Part shown: in pieces, positions 16,694 to 24,953 of the stretch
Layout of the letters: each line of letters opens with the position of its first letter
Position numbering within the stretch: the first letter of the stretch is position 1
Source: Ignavibacteriota bacterium
GTDB taxonomy: Bacteria > Bacteroidota > Ignavibacteria > Tepidaquicellales > OLB5
Direction of reading: 5' to 3'
Assembly (NCBI GenBank): GCA_003820375.1
Contig: RPQH01000035.1
Coordinates: 1 to 41,974, forward strand
Length of the DNA: 41,974 bases
The notes under the pieces: model-generated
The model's database searches: none
The model's input: only the letters and a program-made list of their open reading frames with translations
Told to the model about the DNA's origin: nothing
Translations under genes and position numbers: made by a program

Positions 16694-18547
16694 ATGAATT
16701 ACGAAAACTTTTTAAATACTCCCTCACAGGAACAATGGAGCAATACAGGTACACAAAAACGTGCAGGCGTATGTGTGCCTTTGTTTTCAATCTATTCAGA
16801 CAGCAGCATAGGTATTGGTGAAATATCGGACTTAAAACATGTAATTGAATGGTGCAAAAAAACAGGCATGACAATACTTCAGTTATTGCCTATAAATGAT
16901 ATGGGTTATGATTTTGCTCCGTACAGTGCTGAAAGCACATTTGCTTTAGACCCGGTTTACCTTACCATAAGCAAGCTGAAAAATGCAGATATCAAAAACT
17001 ATAAAGATGCATTAAAGGCACTTAGAAAAAAATATAATACTTCTCACCGTAAAGTAAACTATGCAGTAAAAAGAGATAAGCTTGAGATTCTCTGGAAAAT
17101 TTACAATAAAAACCGTGATGAGAATGAGAAGCTGAATAAATTTATATTAGAAAACAGCTACTGGCTCAGGGATTATGCTATTTACAAAGTATTAAGAGAA
17201 AATCACCGGCCAATCGGCTGGGAAAACTGGAAAAGTGATGAAAAGAACAGGTCAGCTGATGCACTGCGTAAAGTGGAAAAGGTGAATAAGAATAAAATCA
17301 ATTTTCATTATTGGCTGCAATGGCAGTTATCAGAGCAGATGAAGGAAATTAAAGCTTATGCATCAAAGCACCGGATTTGTTTGATGGGAGACCTCCCCTT
17401 TCTTGTTGCAAGAGAAAGTGCCGATGTTTGGGCTAATCAAAATTTCTTTAAGCTTGAGCTTGCTTCAGGTGCACCGCCTGATATGTATTTTGCATTAGGA
17501 CAAAAATGGGGCATGCCGCCTTATAACTGGATGAATATTGCTGCCGATAATTTTAAGTACCTGAACCAAAGATTAAAATATGCAGAGAATTTCTATGATA
17601 TGTACAGGATAGATCACTTTGTTGGGTTGTTCAGGGTTTGGACGGTTGATGTAAATGCTCCTGAAGAATTGGCAGCAATGCACGGTAAGTTTGACCCTGA
17701 TAACGAAGCTATATGGGAAGAGCACGGGAAAACTATTATCAACACGATGCTTTCAAGTACAAAAATGCTGCCATGCGGTGAAGACCTTGGTACAGTTCCT
17801 GTATGCTCATATACTACATTAAGCGAGTATGGAATTCCCGGCATTGAGTTTCAAAGGTACAGTAAAGAGAATTATGATTTCAAAACACCGGATAATTACA
17901 GGGTAAATTCTGCTGCTGTGATTTCCACACACGATTCATCTTTCTTTATCAACTGGTGGAACTACGAAACAGGCACAATAGATGCTAAATTATTTGAAAT
18001 GCTTTGCAGGAAGCATATGCTCCCGGGTACCGTTTATAATGAGCTTCTTATGTCATTATTTGACTTAGATAATTTACAGCAGGGCAGATTAAAATGGAAA
18101 GAGGATTTAAATGATGAAGGAATATTATGGCACAAGCTTCCGGTATTTGACCATGATAAATGGCAGTTCATGAATTTATATAAGGATTCTTATAATGAAA
18201 AAAATAAATACCTTAGATATTTATATGGAGATAAACCGGCAATGTTTAACAGTCCCCGTGAATTGATAAAAAGAAATCTTGAAAGAATCAGTGAATCTTC
18301 TTCGGTATTTAGTATTCAGTTAATTCAGGAGTATTTATATCTTGATAAGCCGCTGTTTAACAAAATGAACCACCCCGATTATCGCATTAACATTCCCGGT
18401 TCGGTCGATAAAAGCAATTGGTCATTCCGTCTCCCCTGCTCTGTTGAAGAAATGCTTGATTTAAAGATTAACCCGGTAATAAAAGAAATAGCAGAACATT
18501 CCGGGAGAATAAAAATGATTGAAAGACAAGAAGTAAAAGTTGATTAA
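16694..18547 (+). CDS. malQ: 4-alpha-glucanotransferase (amylomaltase), GH77
   Basis: MalQ transfers maltodextrin segments between alpha-1,4 glucans and releases glucose, in the cytoplasm. The 617-residue protein has GH77 landmarks: GVCVPLFSIYSDSSIGIGE near residue 25, LLPINDMGYDFAPYSAES near 60, GDLPFLVARESADVW near 232, GAPPDMYFALGQKWGMPPYNW near 258, YRIDHFVGLFRVW with nucleophile Asp307, PCGEDLGTVP with acid/base Glu363, and STHDSS with Asp414. It follows the GH57 gene with a one-base gap, so translation is probably coupled. Together with glgB upstream it suggests a glycogen storage and mobilisation cluster. No glgA, glgC or glgP is seen in the window. Confidence 0.96.
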   Translation: MNYENFLNTPSQEQWSNTGTQKRAGVCVPLFSIYSDSSIGIGEISDLKHVIEWCKKTGMTILQLLPINDMGYDFAPYSAESTFALDPVYLTISKLKNADIKNYKDALKALRKKYNTSHRKVNYAVKRDKLEILWKIYNKNRDENEKLNKFILENSYWLRDYAIYKVLRENHRPIGWENWKSDEKNRSADALRKVEKVNKNKINFHYWLQWQLSEQMKEIKAYASKHRICLMGDLPFLVARESADVWANQNFFKLELASGAPPDMYFALGQKWGMPPYNWMNIAADNFKYLNQRLKYAENFYDMYRIDHFVGLFRVWTVDVNAPEELAAMHGKFDPDNEAIWEEHGKTIINTMLSSTKMLPCGEDLGTVPVCSYTTLSEYGIPGIEFQRYSKENYDFKTPDNYRVNSAAVISTHDSSFFINWWNYETGTIDAKLFEMLCRKHMLPGTVYNELLMSLFDLDNLQQGRLKWKEDLNDEGILWHKLPVFDHDKWQFMNLYKDSYNEKNKYLRYLYGDKPAMFNSPRELIKRNLERISESSSVFSIQLIQEYLYLDKPLFNKMNHPDYRINIPGSVDKSNWSFRLPCSVEEMLDLKINPVIKEIAEHSGRIKMIERQEVKVD

Positions 18548-18596
18548 GAATTTTAGTAGTTAATAATTTACTATATTTCAAATTAACTACAAAGCT

Positions 18597-18631
18597 GCGT
18601 ACTGCTCTTAAGTCCTTTAGGATCAGTACGC
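18597..18631. repeat. Hairpin after malQ
   Basis: A stem GCGTACTG/CAGTACGC (18597-18604 with 18624-18631) closes a loop that contains AAGTCCTTTAG. It lies about 50 bp after the malQ stop but no T-run follows. It is probably one of the short palindromic repeats of this genome, and could still help to protect or end the mRNA. Confidence 0.5.
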
Positions 18632-18671
18632 AACTCTCAAACTCAAAACTCTCAAACTCAAAACTCATCTG

Positions 18672-19205
18672 TTATTTGCTTAACTTTACTTCAAACTCGC
18701 AAACATTATTTCCATTATTATCTTTATTTATTTTAGTCAGCACTACGCCATCACTTCTTATAAAGCTATCAGTTAAATACGGATCTCCTTCAAAAACAAT
18801 TTCGAAAAAACTGTCTTTAAACCCTTCTTTTTTAATTTCAAAATGAATGTGTTTAGGATTCCTGCTTTCGGGATATGAGCCTGGAATTATTGTGTGAATT
18901 AAAAATTCCCCGTTGTTCCCGCTTTTTAAATATCCTTTTATTCTTGGATTATTGCTGCCCTGTTCCGAATAAATTCCATTAACATCTGTTTGATACGCAA
19001 ATATTGCAGCACCGTTTACAGGTTTTCCGTCTTCATCAATTATATTCCCTTTTACTAATAATTTTTCACCCGGTTCATTATCGTTTACGATAGTAATTTC
19101 GTTTTTTAAAGTATCCGGTAATGTTGATTGAGAGATTTCTTCCTGCTGTTTGCAGTTGAAGAATAGGTTTGAAAGGGCAAATAATATGATTATATACATT
19201 TTCAT
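18672..19205 (-). CDS. Intradiol ring-cleavage dioxygenase-like lipoprotein
   Basis: The product has a lipoprotein signal (MKMYIIILFALSNLFFNC, Cys18) and a beta-sandwich domain of the intradiol dioxygenase family: LLVKGNIIDEDGKPVNGAA, NGIYSEQGSNNPRIKGYL, GEFLIHTIIPGSYPE and PKHIHFEIKKEGF. In catechol and protocatechuate dioxygenases two Tyr and two His bind Fe(III); here Tyr in GIYS, Tyr in PGSYP and both His of KHIHF are present. Catalysis is thus possible, but extracytoplasmic lipoprotein members in Bacteroidota have no firmly known substrate. The start is taken at 19205, where the signal begins; an upstream in-frame ATG at 19247 would add 14 residues. No aromatic-degradation genes adjoin it. 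Confidence 0.82.
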   Translation of the reverse strand: MKMYIIILFALSNLFFNCKQQEEISQSTLPDTLKNEITIVNDNEPGEKLLVKGNIIDEDGKPVNGAAIFAYQTDVNGIYSEQGSNNPRIKGYLKSGNNGEFLIHTIIPGSYPESRNPKHIHFEIKKEGFKDSFFEIVFEGDPYLTDSFIRSDGVVLTKINKDNNGNNVCEFEVKLSK

Positions 19206-19776
19206 AATATTTTTATTAATAAAAAAACCGGCAGCACTGAGGGGCACTGTCAGTTTAGTTTGAAAATAATTATAATTTCAATTACGTTCCCATTTTAGAA
19301 AAATTTTTGAAGTTACATTTGTGATAAGTTTATAATGTTGTTAAATATTGGTTGCAAGGGGTAAGCTGTTATTACAATCTGGGGTTATTTATTATGTATA
19401 TTGGCAGTTTTCAATTTTCCATATTTATATAAGTAACCCCTTGTCTATTACGAATTGTAAAAGCTTGAACCCCAGATTAACCCTGATTAATATGATTAAA
19501 ATGATTAGTTCTTCATATTAATATAAATGATTCTTTTAATCGAATTACAAAACTTTATAGCATATTGATACTATAAATACTCTAAAGTATATTAATATGT
19601 GATTAAAGCACTTTTCATTATTTATACATTTAAAATTAATTTCAATCTCTTGAAATATTAATCATTTTAATCATATTAATCAGGGTTAATCTGGGGTTCA
19701 AGCTTCTTAATCATACAAATCAAAAATCTCAAATCAAAAATAACTCTCCAGCACCTAACTCTTGAACTCCCAACTC
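19206..19776. other. Gene-free intergenic region with repeats
   Basis: No gene is seen. The region holds the MITE-like element A2 (19461-19705), a flanking AACCCCTTGTC motif at 19436-19446 that also occurs inverted near 22449 and in 29039-29280, and a run of AACTCCCAACTCTC-type short repeats at 19743-19780 that reach the end of the VOC gene. Confidence 0.6.
19461..19705. mobile_element. MITE-like element with 47-bp perfect inverted ends (A2)
   Basis: The 245-bp element has terminal inverted repeats of 47 bp that match perfectly by eye (19461-19507 and 19659-19705), beginning AAGCTTGAACCCCAGATTAA. The interior is AT-rich, noncoding and homologous to copy A3 at 27855-28093 (shared ATAAATGATTCTTTTAATCG and TTTCAATCTCTTGAA segments). 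No target duplication is obvious. It has no coding capacity and would need an enzyme supplied elsewhere to move. Confidence 0.8.
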
Positions 19777-20097
19777 TCACTGCTCTATCACATCAAACAC
19801 ATTCCCGAACGGGTCTTTGAACCACATCCAGTTATTGCCTTCATCAACTATCTCGCAGCCGGCATCCACCAATTCACTTCTTGCTTCATTTATATTATCA
19901 ACAGTAAATGACGGCACCGGCGGTTTTACTACATCATTTTTTTCTACAAATAATGTAAAATGAATTGTATTATATACTAATTGCTTATCGCTTTTGTTTA
20001 AAAGTTTCAGTCCCATAACATTGCTGTAAAATTTTTCAGCTTTATCGATGTCGGGCACCATAACGCAAATACATCCATTCGAAATGTATGTACTCAT
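19777..20097 (-). CDS. VOC-superfamily (glyoxalase/bleomycin resistance-like) protein
   Basis: This 106-residue protein is a single VOC unit of paired beta-alpha-beta-beta-beta modules: NGCICVMVPDIDKAEKFYSN, VMGLKLLNKSDKQLVYN, PPVPSFTVDNINEARSELVD and WMWFKDPFGNVFDVIEQ. Family members bind a divalent metal through His/Glu residues; the C-terminal Glu of FDVIE is kept, but the usual first-strand His is not evident, so binding rather than catalysis is possible. It starts with ATG at 20097. The 15-bp gap to the upstream HExxH gene on the same strand suggests cotranscription. Confidence 0.85.
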   Translation of the reverse strand: MSTYISNGCICVMVPDIDKAEKFYSNVMGLKLLNKSDKQLVYNTIHFTLFVEKNDVVKPPVPSFTVDNINEARSELVDAGCEIVDEGNNWMWFKDPFGNVFDVIEQ

Positions 20098-20112
20098 TTA
20101 TTAAATTCCTTT

Positions 20113-21210
20113 TCAATTATAAAATTTATCATAAAATGCTTTAATTTTTCCTGCCGAAAGCCGTCCTGATTTTATCATTCTTACAAGGAAATCTCTGAAC
20201 ACTTCATTTTTCGAATTGTAATTTTCTTCTTTCATAACCTGGTATAATGCAATGGCAAATACATGAATGCCGTCATCACTTTCCTTCCATCTTTGTTTTG
20301 CATCTTTTGCTATTCCAAACTTCTCATTTATTAACTGGTCCATTGCCTGCACACAGTCTTCTTCAAAAAGCCCTTCTAAGGTATTATATCCGAAAGAAGG
20401 ATTATGGTTATTAACTTTATCCATCAGGAAATCATCTTTCCTTAATGATTCTATTACTTCTTTTAATTCTGTGTCATTTGCCGGGTCATATGGCGGGTGC
20501 ATCATTTCATGGGCGGCAGTACGGATAACAATATTAAAAGGCCATGCTACATCTGTTAAAAATCTTGTTCCGGTTATTTTAATGCCATGCGGACGGACAT
20601 AATACAGCATATATACAACAATCTCATTTGATGGAAGCTTATATCCAAGCAAATATTCGTTTTCTTTTATTACATCATAATCTTTCAATCCCGGTTGTGT
20701 TTCATTTATTTTCTTCTGCACTAATGGTAAAATATTTTGATTCCAGTAACCTTCAAAATCAATTTCCTTTAAATATGCAAATATTACTTTTAAATCCGGA
20801 ACAGCGGAAACAAACAAATTCCAGCTTTCTTCATCATGATAAGGTGTTTTCTCAAAATTTTTCTTTAGCTCATCAAGATTATCGAGGCGAGTTGTCATCT
20901 GTTCAAGAGTTGAGTCTTCCACTGCTGAAAAATAAAGGCAAAGATAAGCTGAAATTATTCTTCCGTTATTCTCTTTTAAATTCTTTTTTAAACTTATCAA
21001 TGATAATTTTACAGTTTCGGTTATTTTATCTTTGAACTTATTATATTCATCTTTGTAATAAGTCAGATAAAAAGTATCTGCGGTGAGTATATTAAGAAAA
21101 CACAACGCATCATACTTAAAGGAAGGTTCAATATTCCAGTTTGTTTGTGATTGCGACATAATACTTATAGTACACAAAAATAAAAAAATACCGATGAATA
21201 TTTTAGCCAT
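20113..21210 (-). CDS. Exported HExxH protein, putative zinc metallopeptidase
   Basis: The protein begins with a signal peptide (MAKIFIGIFLFLCTISIMSQ) and has the zinc motif TAAHEMMHPPYD (His238/His242 when counted from an alternative start four residues upstream at 21222). About 55 residues later, EGLFEEDCVQA could give the third ligand, as in gluzincins. The body before the motif is helical. I do not recognise a named peptidase family, and substrate is unknown. ATG 21210 is preferred because it places Lys directly before the hydrophobic core; neither candidate has a clear ribosome site. It lies just upstream of the VOC gene on the same strand. A second exported HExxH protein lies at 23828-24820. 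Confidence 0.7.
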   Translation of the reverse strand: MAKIFIGIFLFLCTISIMSQSQTNWNIEPSFKYDALCFLNILTADTFYLTYYKDEYNKFKDKITETVKLSLISLKKNLKENNGRIISAYLCLYFSAVEDSTLEQMTTRLDNLDELKKNFEKTPYHDEESWNLFVSAVPDLKVIFAYLKEIDFEGYWNQNILPLVQKKINETQPGLKDYDVIKENEYLLGYKLPSNEIVVYMLYYVRPHGIKITGTRFLTDVAWPFNIVIRTAAHEMMHPPYDPANDTELKEVIESLRKDDFLMDKVNNHNPSFGYNTLEGLFEEDCVQAMDQLINEKFGIAKDAKQRWKESDDGIHVFAIALYQVMKEENYNSKNEVFRDFLVRMIKSGRLSAGKIKAFYDKFYN

Positions 21211-21402
21211 TATGGAATGCATGTTAAGTTAAACCTCACCAATATAATTTCGAATTTCGACTGCATGCAGAGAGCTATTGCCATTTGTGTAATTATTTGA
21301 AAATTGATTCAATTAGAAAATTCAATCTGAAAAATCTGAGAATCTGATAAATCTGACAAATTAATAAATTCAATTCGAAATTGAGAAAGAGGTGAATTCA
21401 AT

Positions 21403-22278
21403 TTATTCAGATAATTTCTTTAATCTCTCCAACCGCTCTTTTTCATTAGCTGCCATCCATTCATCTTTTGAAATGAGTTCATAAGCTTTTGAAAAATATT
21501 GCTTTGCTTCATCGTTTTGTCCCAATGCAATCAGGTTCTCCCCTATCTCCTCATAAACATATCCATCCGGTTCAATATTATTATCTTCAATTTCTTTTTG
21601 CAGAGCTCTCTGACTTTCCAGAGCATCTTTATAATTCCCAAGTGAACGCAGCGTTCTTGCAACAGTCCATTTAGCAATCCTGTGACCCATTCCTGTATTT
21701 CTTTCTTCATGCCACTTCAGGCATTTCTGAAAAAGGTCCATTGCTTTATCATAATTACCCATATCGTGGAATGTCCATCCTGTGTTGTTCAATAATGAAC
21801 CAAGCCATCCCTTAGTTTTTGCATCGGTGCTTAATTCGGCAAGCTCAATTGCTCTCTCATTCCATTTCAGTGATTCTTCGCCCTTCTCTGCAATTCCCAT
21901 CATATGAGCAGCATCTACAGCATAAAAATCTTCATGAGCTATTAAGCATCCATTAAATGCATCTTTGAAAAACATTATTGCTTTTTCAGTATTCTTTGAA
22001 GAATTAAATACCCTGCCACGTTCAAGTAAATATCTTATCCTGGCTAATGGTGTATCAGGAGTAAGCATATTTTCAACTGTATCAAGAGTGTTATGAGCAT
22101 CATCAAATTTTCTTTGTAAGCCCTGTGTTCTTGCAATCTGGGTTAAAAGCTGTGCATGATAATTTACATCTCCGGATTGTTCTGCGTGAGGCAATAGTTC
22201 TCTGAATTTTGTTTCTGTTGCAGCAGGGTCATTATAATCCCAGAGCTTATCGAATTCTACAAGGTTGGTTTTTTCCAT
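21403..22278 (-). CDS. Tetratricopeptide-repeat protein
   Basis: The 291-residue protein consists of successive TPR helix pairs without a signal peptide or membrane segment, so it should be cytoplasmic. Recognisable units include AQLLTQIARTQGLQRKFDDA (about 43-62), ARIRYLLERGRVFNSSKNTE, GSLLNNTGWTFHDMGNYDKA (about 160-179), WTVARTLRSLGNYKDALES and YEEIGENLIALGQNDEAKQY near the end. TPR arrays mediate protein-protein contacts; no enzymatic domain is seen. The start is ATG after a 465-bp upstream gap. Neighbours give no clear functional hint. Confidence 0.85.
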   Translation of the reverse strand: MEKTNLVEFDKLWDYNDPAATETKFRELLPHAEQSGDVNYHAQLLTQIARTQGLQRKFDDAHNTLDTVENMLTPDTPLARIRYLLERGRVFNSSKNTEKAIMFFKDAFNGCLIAHEDFYAVDAAHMMGIAEKGEESLKWNERAIELAELSTDAKTKGWLGSLLNNTGWTFHDMGNYDKAMDLFQKCLKWHEERNTGMGHRIAKWTVARTLRSLGNYKDALESQRALQKEIEDNNIEPDGYVYEEIGENLIALGQNDEAKQYFSKAYELISKDEWMAANEKERLERLKKLSE

Positions 22279-22743
22279 TTAGTTTATTGTTAGAGTATAT
22301 GGATTTTTATTAAAAGAAATATTATTTACATCGTGGAAATAAAAATGTAAAATAATAACAAAAATAATTGTTATCTATGGAAATCAGGAATTAAACAAAT
22401 AAGTTTGTTTATATTTGTCCAAAACGAGGAATCGAAATAGATAATGACAAGGGGTAACAGTCGTAAATCTCCTTACTGTTAACTTGACGCCTATGCCTCT
22501 CCTGACGAAGCGTTCAGGAGTGGGGGTTCTCGTCGATTAGAAATATTTTTTATCCGTTAAAGATTATTTTTCGTAATATAATCGAGTTACATTTATATTT
22601 GAACAATATTGTAGTTTGTATTGAAATAAGAAGATATGCAATTGAATCACATCAAAAACCCTGGTGAGTAATACAGATATTGAAATAAATTAAATACTGA
22701 AGAAGCTGCAATAGAATTATGCCTTAAAAATTAAAACTGGATA
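22279..22743. other. Gene-free intergenic region with palindromes
   Basis: No gene is seen. A GACAAGGGGTAAC motif at 22447-22459 starts an imperfect inverted repeat (GTAACAGT / ACTGTTAAC, 22455-22482). It is followed by a strong hairpin CTCCTGA...TCAGGAG at 22498-22519 preceded by ATGCCT and followed by GTGGGGGTT, which resembles the CCCCTCTCC REP family with a different loop. Confidence 0.5.
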
Positions 22744-23184
22744 TTATTTTACAATAGATTCTTTTCCTAAAACTCTTCTTAACAATCCTATTTGTCCGCA
22801 ATGGTATGCTTCATGGAAAGCAAGAAATATTATGTTTTGTCTTTTCTCTTCATCGGTAACCGGATTTTCCTCAAGGGCTTTCATAACTTTTTCATGTCCT
22901 TCATTGAATAACTTTAATATCTCTTCAAGCTTAATTGCACATTTAGGATCAGGCTTAGTTCCCCGCTCATAATTCTTTTCATATTCTTTATTGCCTAACG
23001 ATTCCAATCCCAGGTCCTTTAAAACATCATCCTTCGATACAACTAAATGTCCTAATATCCAGTTAATGGAGTTGCCGCCTAGTTCAGGTTCTATAATGCT
23101 TTCTTCATGGTCAATATCATGCAGGCTTTTATTGATTAAATATCCCGTGTACTTGAAAACTGTTGATGATTCTATATTATTCAT
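22744..23184 (-). CDS. DinB-family (DinB/YfiT-like) protein
   Basis: The 146-residue protein is a four-helix bundle of the DinB/YfiT superfamily, which contains metal-dependent thiol transferases and damage-induced proteins. The three expected metal-binding His are at NWILGHLVVSKDD (about residue 46) and FHEAYHCGQIG (two His near residues 123 and 127), in the usual spacing. No signal peptide, so cytoplasmic. Substrate (bacillithiol, mycothiol or other) cannot be deduced. It is a single gene with short gaps, on the same strand as the neighbouring small stress-type genes. Confidence 0.85.
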   Translation of the reverse strand: MNNIESSTVFKYTGYLINKSLHDIDHEESIIEPELGGNSINWILGHLVVSKDDVLKDLGLESLGNKEYEKNYERGTKPDPKCAIKLEEILKLFNEGHEKVMKALEENPVTDEEKRQNIIFLAFHEAYHCGQIGLLRRVLGKESIVK

Positions 23185-23328
23185 GTTGTTTAGCTTTTAT
23201 TATATATATAAAAATTTTAATAAATAAATATATTGATTTTTTATTTCAATCAATATGATTAGAGCAAGCCTATCTTCTGACTCCGGATTCCCAACTCTCG
23301 AACTCCCAACTCTCGAACTCCCGACTCT

Positions 23329-23775
23329 TCATTCTTCATTATTAAATCTTAATTGATACTTCTCAACCATATCCTCAATTGTATAAATTGCCCAGCCGTG
23401 ATGTGCAACTTCAATTTTTGGAGGCAGTTTATCAATTTCAAACCATGAAAATGTTTCAATATCCTCAGGCGGGCATATCTCAGGTAGTGATTTCAAGCCA
23501 ATTCTGAAATGGAATACCATATGCCATAACCTGTCATGACCTGTGAACGATTCAACGTTATCCAGTATAAACGATTCGAATTTAAGATTTAATTGTTCTT
23601 TTGCTAATCTTAATGCGGCATCTTCAGGATGCTCTTTATTTTTTAGCTGGTCGGTCGGTAAAAACCAGCCTTTTACATTATCGTATTTATTTTGTTCCGA
23701 GTATTTGACAAGCAATACTTTATTTTCAGAGAAAAAAGCAACATCGGCTATCAATTTTATTCTGTGCTGGGGCAT
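23329..23775 (-). CDS. Nudix-like protein with degenerate Nudix box
   Basis: The 148-residue protein has the Nudix fold outline: ADVAFFSENKVLLVKYSE, KGWFLPTDQLKNKEHPEDAA, then an helix where the box should read RExxEExG, and later EIDKLPPKIEVAHHGWAIYT. The observed helix is RLAKEQLNL, so the first Glu is Leu and the last Glu is Gln; only one metal-binding Glu of the REUXEE core remains. It may hydrolyse poorly or act as a ligand-binding Nudix homologue. The start ATG and the length are normal. It is followed by AACTCTCGAACTCCC repeats at 23292-23330 that touch its stop codon. Confidence 0.75.
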   Translation of the reverse strand: MPQHRIKLIADVAFFSENKVLLVKYSEQNKYDNVKGWFLPTDQLKNKEHPEDAALRLAKEQLNLKFESFILDNVESFTGHDRLWHMVFHFRIGLKSLPEICPPEDIETFSWFEIDKLPPKIEVAHHGWAIYTIEDMVEKYQLRFNNEE

Positions 23776-23827
23776 TAAATTAACTTAACTTAAAAACTTT
23801 GTTATAATTTAAATAATTATTTATTAA

Positions 23828-24820
23828 TTAAAAATATTTTTCCAAATAAAATTTATTTATAAAATATTTCTCCTTCCATTCAGGGTTTAGTTTATCAAGA
23901 ATTAATGCTTCACCTGAGCCTAAAGAATAAAAAGCAACCCGTTTATATGATGTAAGCGTTAGCTCCTGCAGATTTTTCACAATGCCAGATATTATTTTTT
24001 GTGAAGTTTCTTTATATGAAAAAAAATCACTTAAATTATGCATACCGCTTGACGGTGTACGTTTTTCCGCTGCAAGCCGTGCTATCATTAATTCGGTATA
24101 TCTTGCAATACCTTCCTGCCATAACTGGAATGAAAAATACTTGTAATCAGCTTCCTTAAGCATATTTGTGAAATTCTTCCTCATTTCATAATATCCCATA
24201 GCTTTTGCATGAAAATCCTCATTATCAACCGAGTTTATTGCATCAAGCAGGTTTCTGCTAAGCTCGTTAAAAGCAGTGTTAATACCAGTGGAATCATATG
24301 GGAAAGGATAATTCAACATCCACATCCCCGATTCATCACCTCCGGACAGGTTTAATTTATTCACAGCATCGTAATAATCATTATGTGACATTTGGAGCTG
24401 ATGAAAATGTTCATGCAATAAAGTTATAACCCATTCACCTGATGTTTTATTTGTTTTTTCCGGAGTACCAACAACAATAGTCGGAATCCCGTTTACTGCA
24501 GGATATGTTGCAAGAAAATTCTCATCCATTTGCCTCGGGCGGTAATATACAGGACTCATAAGCAATGAATCGAATCCGGCTAACTTAAAATCAGATGAAG
24601 GATTGTTGTTATAAACCAGGAATTCGTAATCGGAGGTTACTAAAAGTGTACTGAATGTAGTTTTACTCCAGTTTTGCCAGATTGAATCTGCCAGCTCATT
24701 GTTTAATGAGTATGCTTCAGCAATTCTTATCCTGTCTTCTATTCTCATCTGCGGCACTTCCTGTGAATATAACACAGTAGTTATTATCAGTAATAAAACC
24801 AGCTTAATTAAATATTTCAT
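23828..24820 (-). CDS. Exported HExxH protein, putative metallopeptidase
   Basis: The protein has a signal peptide (MKYLIKLVLLLIITTVLYSQ, cleaved near residue 20). The zinc motif is WVITLLHEHFHQLQMSH (His136, Glu137, His140), and about 85-90 residues later WQEGIARYTELMIARLA offers a Glu third ligand, the gluzincin arrangement. A Tyr/Arg-rich segment SPVYYRPRQMDENF precedes the motif. I recognise a zincin but not a named family. It should act outside the cytoplasm. Its ATG is followed at once by a Lys and hydrophobic core, so the start is secure. No overlap in sequence with the other exported HExxH protein at 20113-21210 is obvious. Confidence 0.7.
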   Translation of the reverse strand: MKYLIKLVLLLIITTVLYSQEVPQMRIEDRIRIAEAYSLNNELADSIWQNWSKTTFSTLLVTSDYEFLVYNNNPSSDFKLAGFDSLLMSPVYYRPRQMDENFLATYPAVNGIPTIVVGTPEKTNKTSGEWVITLLHEHFHQLQMSHNDYYDAVNKLNLSGGDESGMWMLNYPFPYDSTGINTAFNELSRNLLDAINSVDNEDFHAKAMGYYEMRKNFTNMLKEADYKYFSFQLWQEGIARYTELMIARLAAEKRTPSSGMHNLSDFFSYKETSQKIISGIVKNLQELTLTSYKRVAFYSLGSGEALILDKLNPEWKEKYFINKFYLEKYF

Positions 24821-24845
24821 ATTTTAAATTATTATATACATAATT

Positions 24846-24953
24846 CTTAATTGTTCATTGCTAATTGCTCATTGTTAATTGTTCATTGCTCATTGTTCAT
24901 TGCTCATTGTTCATTGCTAATTGTTCATTGCTAATTGTTCATTGCTAATTGTT
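24846..24953. repeat. Tandem repeat of about 14 bp (TTCATTGCTAATTG)
   Basis: About eight degenerate copies of TTCATTGCTAATTG or TTCATTGCTCATTG run without break. The last copies lie inside the 3' end of the AHSA1-type gene and encode its final residues (ISNEQLAMNN). Confidence 0.85.

Noticed and set aside
18597..18631. Terminator for malQ
   Set aside because: The stem is strong but no T-run follows; listed only as a hairpin.
18468..18668. Open frame on the minus strand at the end of malQ
   Set aside because: It is antisense to malQ's conserved 3' end and to AACTCTCAAACTC repeats (peptide SFEFESFEFES), with no coding evidence.
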